From NCBI GenBank assembly GCA_016929065.1, contig JAFGJO010000066.1, positions 1 through 55,345 of the forward strand: DNA of 55,345 nt. Direction: 5' to 3'. The position numbers and the translations under genes were made by a program. Below are positions 1 to 9,617 of this stretch, piece after piece. The notes beneath the pieces were generated by a model that worked only from the letters and a program-made list of their open reading frames with translations, made no database searches and was not told the origin of the DNA. This DNA comes from Spirochaetales bacterium. GTDB taxonomy: Bacteria; Spirochaetota; Spirochaetia; SZUA-6; RPPD01. Each line of letters opens with the position of its first letter. Position 1 is the first letter of the stretch.

Positions 1-90
1 ACAGAGTTGTGGAATACACCTGTATTGTAAACCTTTTAACAGGCACAGGAAAATTATTCAAACTGCATACCAGGAGAATAATTTTTGCAC

Positions 91-166
91 GGCGGTGTCC
101 TTCAACTCGGGAGTGAATCTTCCGTGTGCGGAGAGATTCACTCCCGACCGTTGTACGCAATACGCC
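91..166 (+). repeat. attC-like imperfect palindrome (large hairpin)
   Basis: A perfect 13-bp stem (108-120 with 134-146) is extended by TCCG/CGGA (121-124 with 129-132) around a TGTG loop, leaving one unpaired G at 133. The stem is bracketed by AAC (104-106) and GTT (150-152). Weaker outer arms run from GGCG at 91 to CGCC at 166. Integron attC sites have this general plan: R'' ending in AAC, R' beginning with GTT, and extrahelical bases. The R boxes here only approximate the attC consensus. There is no T-run, so a simple terminator is less likely. No integrase is visible in the window. Confidence 0.35.
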
Positions 167-175
167 AAAAAACTA

Positions 176-204
176 TTGACAATATCATTATTCTCAATTA
201 TATT
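176..204 (+). promoter_or_regulatory. Promoter of the yefM-yoeB pair
   Basis: TTGACA at 176-181 and TATATT at 199-204 are separated by 17 bp, an almost consensus sigma-70 promoter. Just downstream lies a short inverted repeat, CGTAC (208-212) and GTACG (221-225), flanking the AAAGG ribosome-binding site. Its GTAC core resembles the TGTACA-type operators bound by YefM, so autoregulation by the antitoxin is plausible. Confidence 0.65.
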
Positions 205-227
205 TTACGTACTGAAAGGCGTACGCT

Positions 228-470
228 ATGTCATCAATAAATATTACTAATGCAAGAAAGCAACTTTATAAACTCGTTGAAGAAGTTCAGGAATCTCATA
301 AACCTGTTATCATTACAAGTAAAACCGGATCTGCTGTTTTACTTTCTGAAGAAGACTGGAGAGCCGTTGAAGAAACTCTATATTTATCATCAATTCCTGG
401 AATGCGTGAATCAATAAAAGAAGGGCTTGCAGAATCTTTATCGAAGAGTTCAAAAAAGTTAGATTGGTAA
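228..470 (+). CDS. yefM: YefM/Phd-family antitoxin
   Basis: This 80-residue protein has the Phd/YefM fold signature: an N-terminal DNA-binding part (residues 1-55, with NITNARKQL and then a PVIITSKTGSAVLLSEEDW segment) and a short acidic C-terminal tail that would wrap the toxin. It is expected to neutralise YoeB and to repress its own promoter. The toxin gene starts 3 nt after the stop codon, the usual arrangement. A strong promoter sits directly upstream. The pair is AT-rich compared with the genes from katG onward, which fits acquisition by transfer. Confidence 0.9.
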   Translation: MSSINITNARKQLYKLVEEVQESHKPVIITSKTGSAVLLSEEDWRAVEETLYLSSIPGMRESIKEGLAESLSKSSKKLDW

Positions 471-473
471 TAA

Positions 474-734
474 ATGTATACCTTACATTTTACAAAACAA
501 GCACAAAGAGATGCCAAAAAAATATCTCGTTTTGGTTTAAAACAACAAGTTGAGAAGCTATTAAATATCCTTGAAGATGATCCTTTTCAGACACCCCCGC
601 CTTATGAAAAATTACTTGGTGATCTATCAGGTGCTTATTCAAGAAGAATCAACATTCAACATCGACTTATTTATCAAGTATATTCAAAAGAAAAAGCTGT
701 TAAAATAATTCGAATGTGGACCCATTATGAATGA
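474..734 (+). CDS. yoeB: YoeB-type ribosome-dependent mRNA interferase toxin
   Basis: The 86-residue protein matches YoeB in length and motifs. It has the GDLSGAYSRRIN block, HRLIY and a C-terminal MWTHYE. The positions corresponding to the YoeB catalytic residues appear intact: Glu45, Arg64, His84 and Tyr85. YoeB toxins bind the ribosomal A site and cleave mRNA. The start is set by the 3-nt gap after the antitoxin, so translation is probably coupled. Nothing suggests inactivation. Confidence 0.9.
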   Translation: MYTLHFTKQAQRDAKKISRFGLKQQVEKLLNILEDDPFQTPPPYEKLLGDLSGAYSRRINIQHRLIYQVYSKEKAVKIIRMWTHYE

Positions 735-738
735 TAGT

Positions 739-755
739 GGCGTACTGCGTACAAC
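739..755 (+). repeat. Inverted copy of the arm upstream of yefM
   Basis: The 17 bases GGCGTACTGCGTACAAC match the reverse complement of 150-166 at 16 of 17 positions, so the yefM-yoeB unit is bounded by inverted arms. In an integron cassette this would be the R'' side of the next attC site. A matching right half (GTTGTACGC) was not found in the following 150 bases, so if it is an attC site it is partial or decayed. Confidence 0.4.
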
Positions 756-1005
756 TGCGCGTCCCGTAAATGACATTGCCCATCACCCGGCAGCCAACCA
801 CTGTCGAGGCCGTCAAGCACCACACAAACTTATCTTTTTACAGCTTTGTTTCCAGGGTTTATGGGTTGGCTTTTTTTCTATCGATCCATAATCATTTTTT
901 CATTCCCACTTTGTAAACAGTAACCGGGTTTTGTCCTTTTATAAATTGACAAAACCGTTTGCATTGTATGCAGAAATACAGTATATTGCATGCAAGGAGA
1001 CTGGT

Positions 1006-1251
1006 ATGCCAACATTACAAGTTAGAGATTTACCCCAAGAATTATATAATAAGATTGCTTACATTGCAGAAAAAGAGCATAGAAGTTTAGCTCAAGAAAC
1101 AATTGTCTTGCTCAAGGAAGGCCTTGAAAAACGCCTGGACAATAAAAATAGACGCGCGAAAATAATTAAATCCTTCACTGGGTTAGGCATTGACACTTCT
1201 GGCCTTCCTTCTCCGGAAGAAATTATCCGCGAGGATAGGGACAGCCGATGA
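1006..1251 (+). CDS. VapB/FitA-like antitoxin
   Basis: This 81-residue protein starts MPTLQVRDLPQELYNKI, which is typical of ribbon-helix-helix antitoxins that partner PIN toxins (FitA or VapB class). The N-terminal part would bind DNA as a dimer and the C-terminal tail (SGLPSPEEIIREDRDSR) would occupy the toxin active site. The start is the ATG preceded by AAGGAGA at 994-1000. An upstream TTG at 931 would add 25 residues with no family resemblance. The stop overlaps the toxin start by 4 nt. TTGCAT occurs twice upstream, 27 bp apart (959-964 and 986-991), possibly operator half-sites. Confidence 0.75.
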   Translation: MPTLQVRDLPQELYNKIAYIAEKEHRSLAQETIVLLKEGLEKRLDNKNRRAKIIKSFTGLGIDTSGLPSPEEIIREDRDSR

Positions 1252-1649
1252 TACTTGTTCTTGATGCAAGTGGAGCAATCGAAATAGCCTTAGAAAAAGA
1301 TAAAGCTAAACTGTTTTTGGAGATCATACATGAAGCTGATATTGTTGTTTCGCCAGATACGTTTATTTCTGAAGTAACAAGCGCCTTCTGGAAGTACCGC
1401 AGATTTGCCCAATTTACTGACGACATATGTTTAAAGGGAATTGAGTTCTGCATTAACCTTATTGATGATTTTACAAGCTCAAGCGATCTTTGGCGCGAAA
1501 CGTATCACGAAGGAATTAGAAATCAATGCTCAGTGTATGACATGTTTTATTTGGTAACAGCAAGAAGAAATAGCGGAATGCTCGTTACGATGGATAAAAC
1601 ATTGAATTCTATCGCCAAAAAATCTGGAATATTAGTCGCAAAGAAATAG
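1248..1649 (+). CDS. vapC: PIN-domain ribonuclease toxin (VapC type)
   Basis: The 133-residue PIN-domain protein keeps the four acidic residues of the metal centre: Asp6 in VLDASGA, Glu42 in FISEVTSAF, Asp98 in SVYDMFYL and Asp116 in VTMDKTL. VapC toxins are Mg-dependent RNases that usually cut tRNA or rRNA. The ATG overlaps the antitoxin stop (ATGA), so the two are translationally coupled. This is the second toxin-antitoxin pair within 1.5 kb. A 12-bp perfect hairpin follows immediately. Confidence 0.85.
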   Translation: MILVLDASGAIEIALEKDKAKLFLEIIHEADIVVSPDTFISEVTSAFWKYRRFAQFTDDICLKGIEFCINLIDDFTSSSDLWRETYHEGIRNQCSVYDMFYLVTARRNSGMLVTMDKTLNSIAKKSGILVAKK

Positions 1650-1651
1650 TA

Positions 1652-1680
1652 TCGCGTTCTGCCGTCCTGGCAGAACGCGA
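1652..1680. repeat. 12-bp perfect hairpin after vapC
   Basis: TCGCGTTCTGCC (1652-1663) pairs perfectly with GGCAGAACGCGA (1669-1680) around a 5-nt loop. It begins 2 nt after the toxin stop. It lacks a T-run on either side, so it could stabilise the mRNA end, act as a weak terminator, or be a recombination remnant. Confidence 0.6.
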
Positions 1681-1739
1681 AAAACGCTTGACTAACTTCC
1701 CCTGACGAATAGCAGTCTTGACGCTGCGCTGACAATAAA

Positions 1740-1777
1740 AAGCCGCCTGTACTTTTAATAATACAGACGACTTTTTT
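1740..1777 (+). terminator. Rho-independent terminator
   Basis: AAGCCGCCTGTA (1740-1751) pairs with TACAGACGACTT (1762-1773), with two C/A mismatches, and runs into T residues. A-rich sequence on the other side means it may work in both directions. It closes the toxin-antitoxin patch. Confidence 0.6.
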
Positions 1778-1819
1778 ATTTATTGGTTATTAAACATCAA
1801 GCAGCTTTATGGTTCGTAT

Positions 1820-1875
1820 TGTCAACCCGAGGAGCCCGACCACTTCAGCGTAGTAGTCGGGCGTCTCGAAGGGTC
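1820..1875. repeat. Dispersed palindromic repeat (REP-like)
   Basis: The segment begins GTCAACCCGAG and forms nested arms: GCCCGAC (1834-1840) with GTCGGGC (1856-1862), CGAG (1828-1831) with CTCG (1865-1868), and ACCC with GGGT. A diverged partial copy of its left end (TGTCATCCTGAGAAGCCC) lies at the right edge of the window near 55319. The open frame running through 1783-2058 has no family resemblance and is not called as a gene. Confidence 0.45.
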
Positions 1876-2207
1876 ACCACAGGCGACTTTGTTGAACCCC
1901 GCACCAAATCACAGATTTCGAGCAGGACAGGCGGAACCAACACTCTACTGCCTCCAAATAGGTATAGTATTATTTATATACAACCGTCATGCGGGGAGGT
2001 TGCATTGAAGGTGTTCCTTTTATATTGGGAGAAATTGATGATGAATAAAAGAAAATAATTTCGCTGTTTCTCTTTATCTTGTTGTGTATGATAATTAATT
2101 TGTATTAAAAAACAATCATAAAGATTGCATAAAAACACATCCCCGGTCATATAGTCCTTTACTGTATATTTTTCAGCAGGATCACACCCGGAATTTATGT
2201 AAATTTA
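1876..2207. other. Intergenic region with no recognised gene
   Basis: This AT-rich stretch lies between the palindromic repeat and the katG promoter. I see no conserved coding frame, RNA gene or further strong hairpin in it. Confidence 0.5.
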
Positions 2208-2236
2208 TTGTTCATTATGCGATGATATGATACTAT
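2208..2236 (+). promoter_or_regulatory. Candidate katG promoter
   Basis: TTGTTC (2208-2213) and TACTAT (2231-2236) are 17 bp apart. Transcription would start near 2243, giving a leader of about 155 nt before katG. Confidence 0.4.
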
Positions 2237-2244
2237 AGATTGTT

Positions 2245-2315
2245 CGGAGGCTTCCCGGGCTTTGGTGCCGGGTCTCATGAAAATGTGTCGCCAAGCCGGC
2301 AATTGGAGCCCGATA
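2245..2315 (+). ncRNA. Structured 5' leader of katG, riboswitch-like, class unknown
   Basis: The leader can form a long helix: CGGGCT (2256-2261) with AGCCCG (2307-2312), an internal loop TTGG/ATTGG, then TGCCGG (2266-2271) with CCGGCA (2296-2301). An apical arm GTCTCAT-GAAA-ATGTGTC (2272-2289) closes with a GAAA tetraloop and two U-U mismatches. A bulge, GCCAAG (2290-2295), is complementary to either UUGG strand of the internal loop. An exclusive alternative hairpin, CCCGG (2254-2258) with CCGGG (2268-2272), could act as a switch. I could not match it to a riboswitch class I know. Whether it binds a ligand is inference. Confidence 0.45.
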
Positions 2316-2382
2316 ATAAAAACAATTTATTGGTTTACCGTCAAATTATTTCGAATTAAACAGTTCTAAATTAAAAAAATAA

Positions 2383-4599
<2,217 letters not shown>

Positions 4600-4642
4600 A
4601 ATCAGCGAGTTCTGCAGATACAGTATGCGGTATTCTGGTGTC

Positions 4643-5458
4643 TTAATTGATTGCGGAAAGTTTTTCTTTTAAAAACTGAATACTCTCCCAGGATGCCCCG
4701 TGGGGGTCCCGCTGTTCAAAGCCGTTTTCCAGATCGACCGACAGGTATCCGGAATAATTGATGTCCCGAAGTGCCATCAGCAGGACATCCCAATTGATAT
4801 TGCCCCTGCCCGGGGGAAGCTTTTGGTCGGTCGTGCCGTCATTATCATTGACCTGTACGTGAATGATATGGTCTTTCAGAATATTGATGAATCCCACCAA
4901 GGAAGTCGCCTGAAGGGTCATCAAATTGAAGATACCGGTATCGAACGTCACACCCAGTGCCGGCGAGCCGACTTCTTCGATCATTTCGATGGCGGCCCAT
5001 GGACTGTTAATGAGATAGGCGATGGTATGTTTTACCTGCAGCGCCAATTTGACGTTTTTCGCTTCTGCAATTTTCGAAATGTGCTGTAATTCTTTTTTTG
5101 CTCGTTCCCAAAACCCTTTATAGGGGGAAGAATACGGCCAGCAATACATTCCTTTTACCTGGACTACCGGGCAGCCGCAGGTACCGGCGTAGTCGATGGC
5201 CTCAAGAATCGCATTGGTTCCGGCAAAGCGTTTGTCTGCATTGCCGCTTGCAATATTTGAGCCCTGCATGACATGTGCGGCGCTGTGTATTGCGACAATG
5301 TCCATGCCTTCTTTTGCGGTATATTCTTGTAGAAGGCTCGCGCCCATTTTGGGCAGTCTGTCAAATTCAATCCCGCTGTAGCCGTATTTTTTCGCGATGG
5401 GAAGAATATCGGTAAAATGAAAATATTGAAATGTCTTGGAGTATAATGAAACGTTCAT
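4643..5458 (-). CDS. Sugar phosphate isomerase/epimerase-like TIM barrel protein
   Basis: The 271-residue protein belongs to the xylose-isomerase-like/AP-endonuclease-2 barrel superfamily. Recognisable strand motifs are VAIHSAAHV, VVQVKGMY, GVTFDTGIF, HVQVNDNDG and LSVDLENGF. His, Asp and Glu residues at several of these usually bind a divalent metal. In the strand that commonly carries a metal-binding Glu (LxLEnh in relatives) this protein has Gln (LALQVKH), so the metal site may be altered. The ATG at 5458 is preferred because an upstream start at 5554 adds a non-family hydrophobic leader. The substrate cannot be predicted; it stands alone between katG and the VWA gene. Confidence 0.75.
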   Translation of the reverse strand: MNVSLYSKTFQYFHFTDILPIAKKYGYSGIEFDRLPKMGASLLQEYTAKEGMDIVAIHSAAHVMQGSNIASGNADKRFAGTNAILEAIDYAGTCGCPVVQVKGMYCWPYSSPYKGFWERAKKELQHISKIAEAKNVKLALQVKHTIAYLINSPWAAIEMIEEVGSPALGVTFDTGIFNLMTLQATSLVGFINILKDHIIHVQVNDNDGTTDQKLPPGRGNINWDVLLMALRDINYSGYLSVDLENGFEQRDPHGASWESIQFLKEKLSAIN

Positions 5459-5598
5459 ATTATTTCTTTCCCATCGATAAAAACAGTGTATCAGAAATAC
5501 GGGAAATATGAAAGCAATTTCACAAAAGATGTTCCAGTTTGTATCTCGTATCACTCATTAAATCCAGATTTCAGGATGCGGTTAGTATGCCTTGTTCG

Positions 5599-5630
5599 AA
5601 AAAAAAGCCGCACCCCATGGGAGGTGCGGC
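5599..5630 (-). terminator. Rho-independent terminator of the VWA gene
   Basis: On the minus strand GCCGCACC pairs with GGTGCGGC (5623-5630 with 5607-5614), and the stem is followed by eight T residues. It lies 27 bp past the stop of the VWA-domain gene. Confidence 0.85.
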
Positions 5631-5656
5631 ATGCATAACCATACCAATGGCTTTTT

Positions 5657-6805
5657 TTATTTGACCTCTGCGCCAAGCCGCATGTCCTTGTCGGCTGTCT
5701 GTGCTTCAAGACTTTTAAATACCTTGCTGTCAAAAGAGTCCTTTTCTTTTGCCGCGTTCTTTTTTATTTCTTCCTGAATATATTCCTGGCGTTTTTTATT
5801 GAGCGCGGCAAGCTGTTTTTCATACTCCTGCCTTTCCTTGAGTTTGTCGGCGATAAACTTTTCTTTTGCTTCATTAGACAGCTTCTGCATGGAATCAGGA
5901 AGGTTGTCTGCGGGTATGGAATCGAGCTTTACCTTGCCGCTCGCGACCGCATCCACCAGTTCGTTTTCTCCGGTAAAATTGGATTTTCCGGCATCGGACA
6001 TATTATAGATGCTCCGCTGTGCAATTTCTGCATCTTTTGACGCGCCATAAATTTTTCTTTCATTTTCAGCTTTTTTCTCTACCTTTGCCATGTCATCCCG
6101 GGTTCCGTAAAAAACGCGGGTGGAGTCATATTTGCGGGACAAATCGGCAATTTCAGAATCATACGGAGTGGTGTAATGGGTATGAATTTGCGACTGGGCG
6201 ATCTGGAAAAAGTCGCCTCCGGTGGCCGATGCAATCTGTTTCCAAATTGGCGTGGTCTCGTGATAATCGCCCATTTGAATAGTATTGATGATGATGCCCT
6301 TTTCTTTTGCTTTTTCTGCTGCCTGGGGGTAACGAACATCGTCCTTGTAATCCATGTGAGGGGGGTAATCTCCCACCAGGAAAATTGTCTTGTAGGTCTG
6401 TGTGTCGTTATCCCATTTGATTTTTGTCACCGCTTCCCAAAGGGCCTGATTCACGCTTTCCGGGCCGTCGCCGCCGCCGCTTGCGGCAAAATCAAGGAGG
6501 GTGGAATAGATGGCATCGATATCAGGGGAAACATCAGAAACTTTGGTGATATACTCGTCTCCCCGGTCACGGTAGCCGACAAGGCCGATTTCGATTTCCG
6601 GTACCGGATCAGCGGTGGCTATAGTGGAGGCGATAGCCCATATTTTGTCTTTGGCCGCCTGGATGAGTCCGCTCATGGATCCGGTGGTATCCAGAACAAA
6701 AACAACCTGGACATGCGGTTTGTCTGTCGGCACTGCCGCGGCAGTTGCAATAGATACACAGAAAAACATCAGGGCAATCATAAATAAAATGCTTGTTTGT
6801 TTCAT
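5657..6805 (-). CDS. Secreted von Willebrand factor A domain protein
   Basis: This 382-residue protein has a Sec signal peptide (residues 1-24, hydrophobic core ILFMIALMFFCVSIATA). A VWA domain spans roughly residues 30-230. Its MIDAS motif DTTGSMSG (Asp39, Thr41, Ser43) and later SGGGDGPESV indicate a divalent-metal-dependent adhesion or protein-interaction surface. The C-terminal third is Lys/Glu-rich and likely helical or coiled coil (from about residue 300). A strong AAGGAG precedes the ATG, and a terminator follows. It is transcribed away from the neighbouring membrane peptidase gene. Its partner is unknown; a periplasmic or surface adaptor role is inference. Confidence 0.85.
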   Translation of the reverse strand: MKQTSILFMIALMFFCVSIATAAAVPTDKPHVQVVFVLDTTGSMSGLIQAAKDKIWAIASTIATADPVPEIEIGLVGYRDRGDEYITKVSDVSPDIDAIYSTLLDFAASGGGDGPESVNQALWEAVTKIKWDNDTQTYKTIFLVGDYPPHMDYKDDVRYPQAAEKAKEKGIIINTIQMGDYHETTPIWKQIASATGGDFFQIAQSQIHTHYTTPYDSEIADLSRKYDSTRVFYGTRDDMAKVEKKAENERKIYGASKDAEIAQRSIYNMSDAGKSNFTGENELVDAVASGKVKLDSIPADNLPDSMQKLSNEAKEKFIADKLKERQEYEKQLAALNKKRQEYIQEEIKKNAAKEKDSFDSKVFKSLEAQTADKDMRLGAEVK

Positions 6806-6917
6806 GGTTTTTCTCCTTGTTGATAATTAGAACATGATACAACCATACTTCCCTATGAAAAAATTGTTGTGAAACAAAGGTAAAAGTTTGTAAAAATATG
6901 TCATGGACTGCTTATGG

Positions 6918-6948
6918 TTGACAGGTGTGCAGGCCGGTGTGGTATAGT
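6918..6948 (+). promoter_or_regulatory. Candidate promoter of the M1-like peptidase
   Basis: TTGACA (6918-6923) and TATAGT (6943-6948) are 19 bp apart. The -10 box ends 7 bp before the ATG at 6956, so the transcript would be leaderless or nearly so. No clear Shine-Dalgarno sequence is present. Confidence 0.35.
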
Positions 6949-6955
6949 GGTTTGT

Positions 6956-8410
6956 ATGAGAATTATTCTGATATCAGCTGCAGCACTGCTTGTTGTCTGC
7001 ATCAGCTGTGGCCTTGTTTTATTGTTTATTTTCTCTTCATCACAGACTCAGCTGAGTGCCGAGGAATACAATTCTGTCCAGAAGCAGCATGTTCTGTATC
7101 CGAGCTATGACCTGGATATCAATCTGAAATATGACGAGCACCGCATTGAAGTCATCCAGAAAGTCGAGGTATGGAATACTCTGCAGGAACCGATCCCTGA
7201 GCTTGTATTTTGTGTTGAACCGGATGGATACGAAAACGTCATGATCCTCGAGTCGGCTGAAATCACCGGGGAACCGCCGGTCCGGCTGGATGCGGATTTG
7301 TCAAAGGGTATCCTGACTATCCCGCTGGAAAGCGATGTTGCGGTCGGGAAAAAAATTGCGGTGACACTCAAATATTCCCTGAATCTGTTTTTTATTGATT
7401 CCGGAGACATGCATCCGTATGGAAACTTCGCGTATGCAGAAAATGTTATTCAATGCGGAGATTTTTATCCGGTGCTCAATCCATGGGAGCCGGGCGTCGG
7501 GTTCCGCCGCTGGCCGTTTCATCCAATTGGTGATCCGGTCGTCTATCCCCTTGCCGACTATGCAGTTCAGGTGCATGCCGGAAAGGATGTCATTGTTGCC
7601 GGGTATGGATTTGTTTCGAAAAAAGATAATGTCTGGAAGTTTGAGAGCAAAAAAGCCCGTTCATGGGCATTCGCTGCAAGCAAAGAATTCAAGACCCTCA
7701 CCGGCGGAACAAGGGAAATCCCCATTACCCTCTACTATTATACCGGCAATGAAGCCGGCGCAGCCGCGTGCCTGAAAGCGGGCGAAGAGGCAGTAGGATT
7801 GTTCCAGGAAAAATTCGGGCCGTATCCGTATAAGAATCTGGTCCTTGTCGAAAACGGCTACTACTCTTCCATGGAGTATTCCGGCTTTTGTACAATATCC
7901 CACTCACATATGGATTTGTATAGCAAAAGCTATTCGCATCTTTTGGTGGCCCTGACCGCGCACGAAATCGCGCACCAATGGTGGTACGGGGGGGTGGGAA
8001 ATGATCAAGTCACCGAACCGTGGCTGGACGAAGCCCTTGCCCAGTACAGTGAATACCTTTTCCTTGCCAAATTTTATCCAGAGTTTGTTTCCTGGTGGCA
8101 GCAGAATACCAATGTGCGCAAGGTGGCAAACAAGTATATCGATAATGCCATTTTCGATTACCGGGACCGGGGCGACTACACACGAATTATATACGGCCGG
8201 GCGCCGGCATTTATCCAGGAACTGCACCGTATCCTCGGCGATGATGTGTTTTTCGCGTTCCTTCGTGAGTATTACCGGGAAATGACCGACAAATTTGCCA
8301 CAAAGGAAGATTTTTTCAGGATCCTTTCACGGCATACAGACAAAGACCTTACCGTGCTTTTCGCGAAATATTTTCGTGTTTTTCCTGATATGGATAAATG
8401 GGGTAAGTAA
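6956..8410 (+). CDS. Membrane-anchored M1-family (gluzincin) aminopeptidase-like protein
   Basis: The 484-residue protein begins with an N-terminal membrane segment or signal anchor (about residues 2-28). A beta-rich M1 N-terminal domain follows, then a peptidase domain. The zinc motif HEIAH (about 336-340) and the downstream Glu in WLDEALAQYSEY (about 359) are intact. SSMEYSGF replaces the usual GAMEN exopeptidase loop. It is much shorter than classical aminopeptidase N (about 870 residues) because the C-terminal helical domains are missing. It is expected to act at the outer face of the inner membrane on peptides. An in-frame GTG/ATG start at 6914 would add 14 non-hydrophobic residues and is less likely. 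Confidence 0.85.
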   Translation: MRIILISAAALLVVCISCGLVLLFIFSSSQTQLSAEEYNSVQKQHVLYPSYDLDINLKYDEHRIEVIQKVEVWNTLQEPIPELVFCVEPDGYENVMILESAEITGEPPVRLDADLSKGILTIPLESDVAVGKKIAVTLKYSLNLFFIDSGDMHPYGNFAYAENVIQCGDFYPVLNPWEPGVGFRRWPFHPIGDPVVYPLADYAVQVHAGKDVIVAGYGFVSKKDNVWKFESKKARSWAFAASKEFKTLTGGTREIPITLYYYTGNEAGAAACLKAGEEAVGLFQEKFGPYPYKNLVLVENGYYSSMEYSGFCTISHSHMDLYSKSYSHLLVALTAHEIAHQWWYGGVGNDQVTEPWLDEALAQYSEYLFLAKFYPEFVSWWQQNTNVRKVANKYIDNAIFDYRDRGDYTRIIYGRAPAFIQELHRILGDDVFFAFLREYYREMTDKFATKEDFFRILSRHTDKDLTVLFAKYFRVFPDMDKWGK

Positions 8411-8491
8411 ATACGAACTCATCATCATGGTGACAAAACTTCCTGCAGATGGTATATTTTGACTGATTTTAAATCTGAAAAGGAACAAGAA

Positions 8492-9505
8492 ATGAAAGCC
8501 ATTCGCCTGTTAAAAAATACATGTATTCTGGTGATTACAGCAATAATGTTTTTCGGATGCCTGTCAACACTGGAGGTCACCAAAGTCGAGTCAAATGGTA
8601 CGGTGATTCCCGACTGCTATTATTATAACGGGCACACATACGTTTTTGTAAAAAAAGAGATGTACTGGCATGAGGCCCGTGACAAATGTGCTGCTGTCGG
8701 AGGGCATCTGGTGATCATAAACGACATGCAGGAAAACATGGTGTGCAAATCAAAAATACATAACACAACATGGATCGGGTTGTCGGATGAGGAAACTGAA
8801 GGCAAATTTGTCTGGGTGGACAGCACTCCACTGGTTTTTCAAAGCTGGTATCCCGGAGAACCAAACAACAGCAGCAGCGAACAATTTTCAGGGTATCCAC
8901 AGGATTATGCCGCGCTCTGGGAAAAAAGGGATTTTCAATGGGATGACAAGGCAGCATTCAGTAAAAATCATTTTATCTGTGAGTTTGATTTTCCGGTTAC
9001 CGACGCCGATCTCCTTTTCCGTATTCGCAACTATCTGATTGGAAATTCAGAAAAATTGTATATTGCCGAAGTAACAGAAAAAGCACAGACTGTCCAGAAA
9101 CTTGAGACAGCGATTGTAGCGCAAAAGATACATGATGTTTTTATACAGCAGACAGCAGGAGGGGTGAGAATCCAGATACATGATTTGCAGTTTAAGCCGG
9201 ATTCAACCGAACTGCTTGATGCAGAAGACGGGAAAATATTGAAACTGGGAAAACTGCTTGCAGAATTTTCAAATCGGAATATACTCATCGTCGGGCACAC
9301 CGCAGAGTGGGGCAGTGCACAATCATGTATTGATCTTTCTGTGAAACGCGCCAGGGTAATTGCGGATTATTTTGATTCGCATGGTTTTGTGAAACAGGAC
9401 CGCATTCAGATAAAAGGCCGCGGTTTTTATGAACCGATTGGCGACAATTCCACTGAAGAAGGGAAGAAGAGAAACCGGAGGGTCGAGATAATCATTCTGG
9501 ATTAA
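8492..9505 (+). CDS. Lipoprotein with C-type lectin-like and OmpA domains
   Basis: This 337-residue protein has a lipoprotein signal ending ITAIMFFGC, with Cys23 as the lipidated residue. Residues 42-165 form a C-type lectin-like domain: WIGL at 94-97, EPN at 123-125 (the motif linked to mannose-type ligands), WDD at 150-152 and conserved cysteines. Residues 225-337 are an OmpA C-terminal peptidoglycan-binding domain, with QFKPDSTELL, LIVGHT and the final GKKRNRRVEI. AAAGGAAC precedes the ATG. It probably sits in the outer membrane with one end on the cell wall and a sugar-binding or ligand-binding module beside it. The combination is unusual, and what it binds is unknown. Confidence 0.85.
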   Translation: MKAIRLLKNTCILVITAIMFFGCLSTLEVTKVESNGTVIPDCYYYNGHTYVFVKKEMYWHEARDKCAAVGGHLVIINDMQENMVCKSKIHNTTWIGLSDEETEGKFVWVDSTPLVFQSWYPGEPNNSSSEQFSGYPQDYAALWEKRDFQWDDKAAFSKNHFICEFDFPVTDADLLFRIRNYLIGNSEKLYIAEVTEKAQTVQKLETAIVAQKIHDVFIQQTAGGVRIQIHDLQFKPDSTELLDAEDGKILKLGKLLAEFSNRNILIVGHTAEWGSAQSCIDLSVKRARVIADYFDSHGFVKQDRIQIKGRGFYEPIGDNSTEEGKKRNRRVEIIILD

Positions 9506-9556
9506 CTGTTTTTCCGGGAAGGCTCATGCTTGAATATTGTGTATGCTTCCCTTTCC

Positions 9557-9585
9557 TTGACACCCAAATCAAAACTGCCTATCCT
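9557..9585 (+). promoter_or_regulatory. Candidate pgi promoter
   Basis: TTGACA (9557-9562) and TATCCT (9580-9585) have 17-bp spacing and lie 32 bp before the preferred pgi start. A weak hairpin just upstream (GGGAAG/CTTCCC) may end the lipoprotein transcript. Confidence 0.45.
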
Positions 9586-9617
9586 TGAAACATAACAAAT
9601 CATTCAAGGGGGATGTC

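Noticed and set aside
1783-2058. A 91-codon open frame downstream of the toxin-antitoxin genes
   Set aside because: It is built across a palindromic repeat, has an Arg-rich composition unlike a protein family and no ribosome-binding site.
2089-2103. PerR-like box upstream of katG
   Set aside because: Only about 8 of 14 positions match, which is expected by chance in AT-rich DNA.
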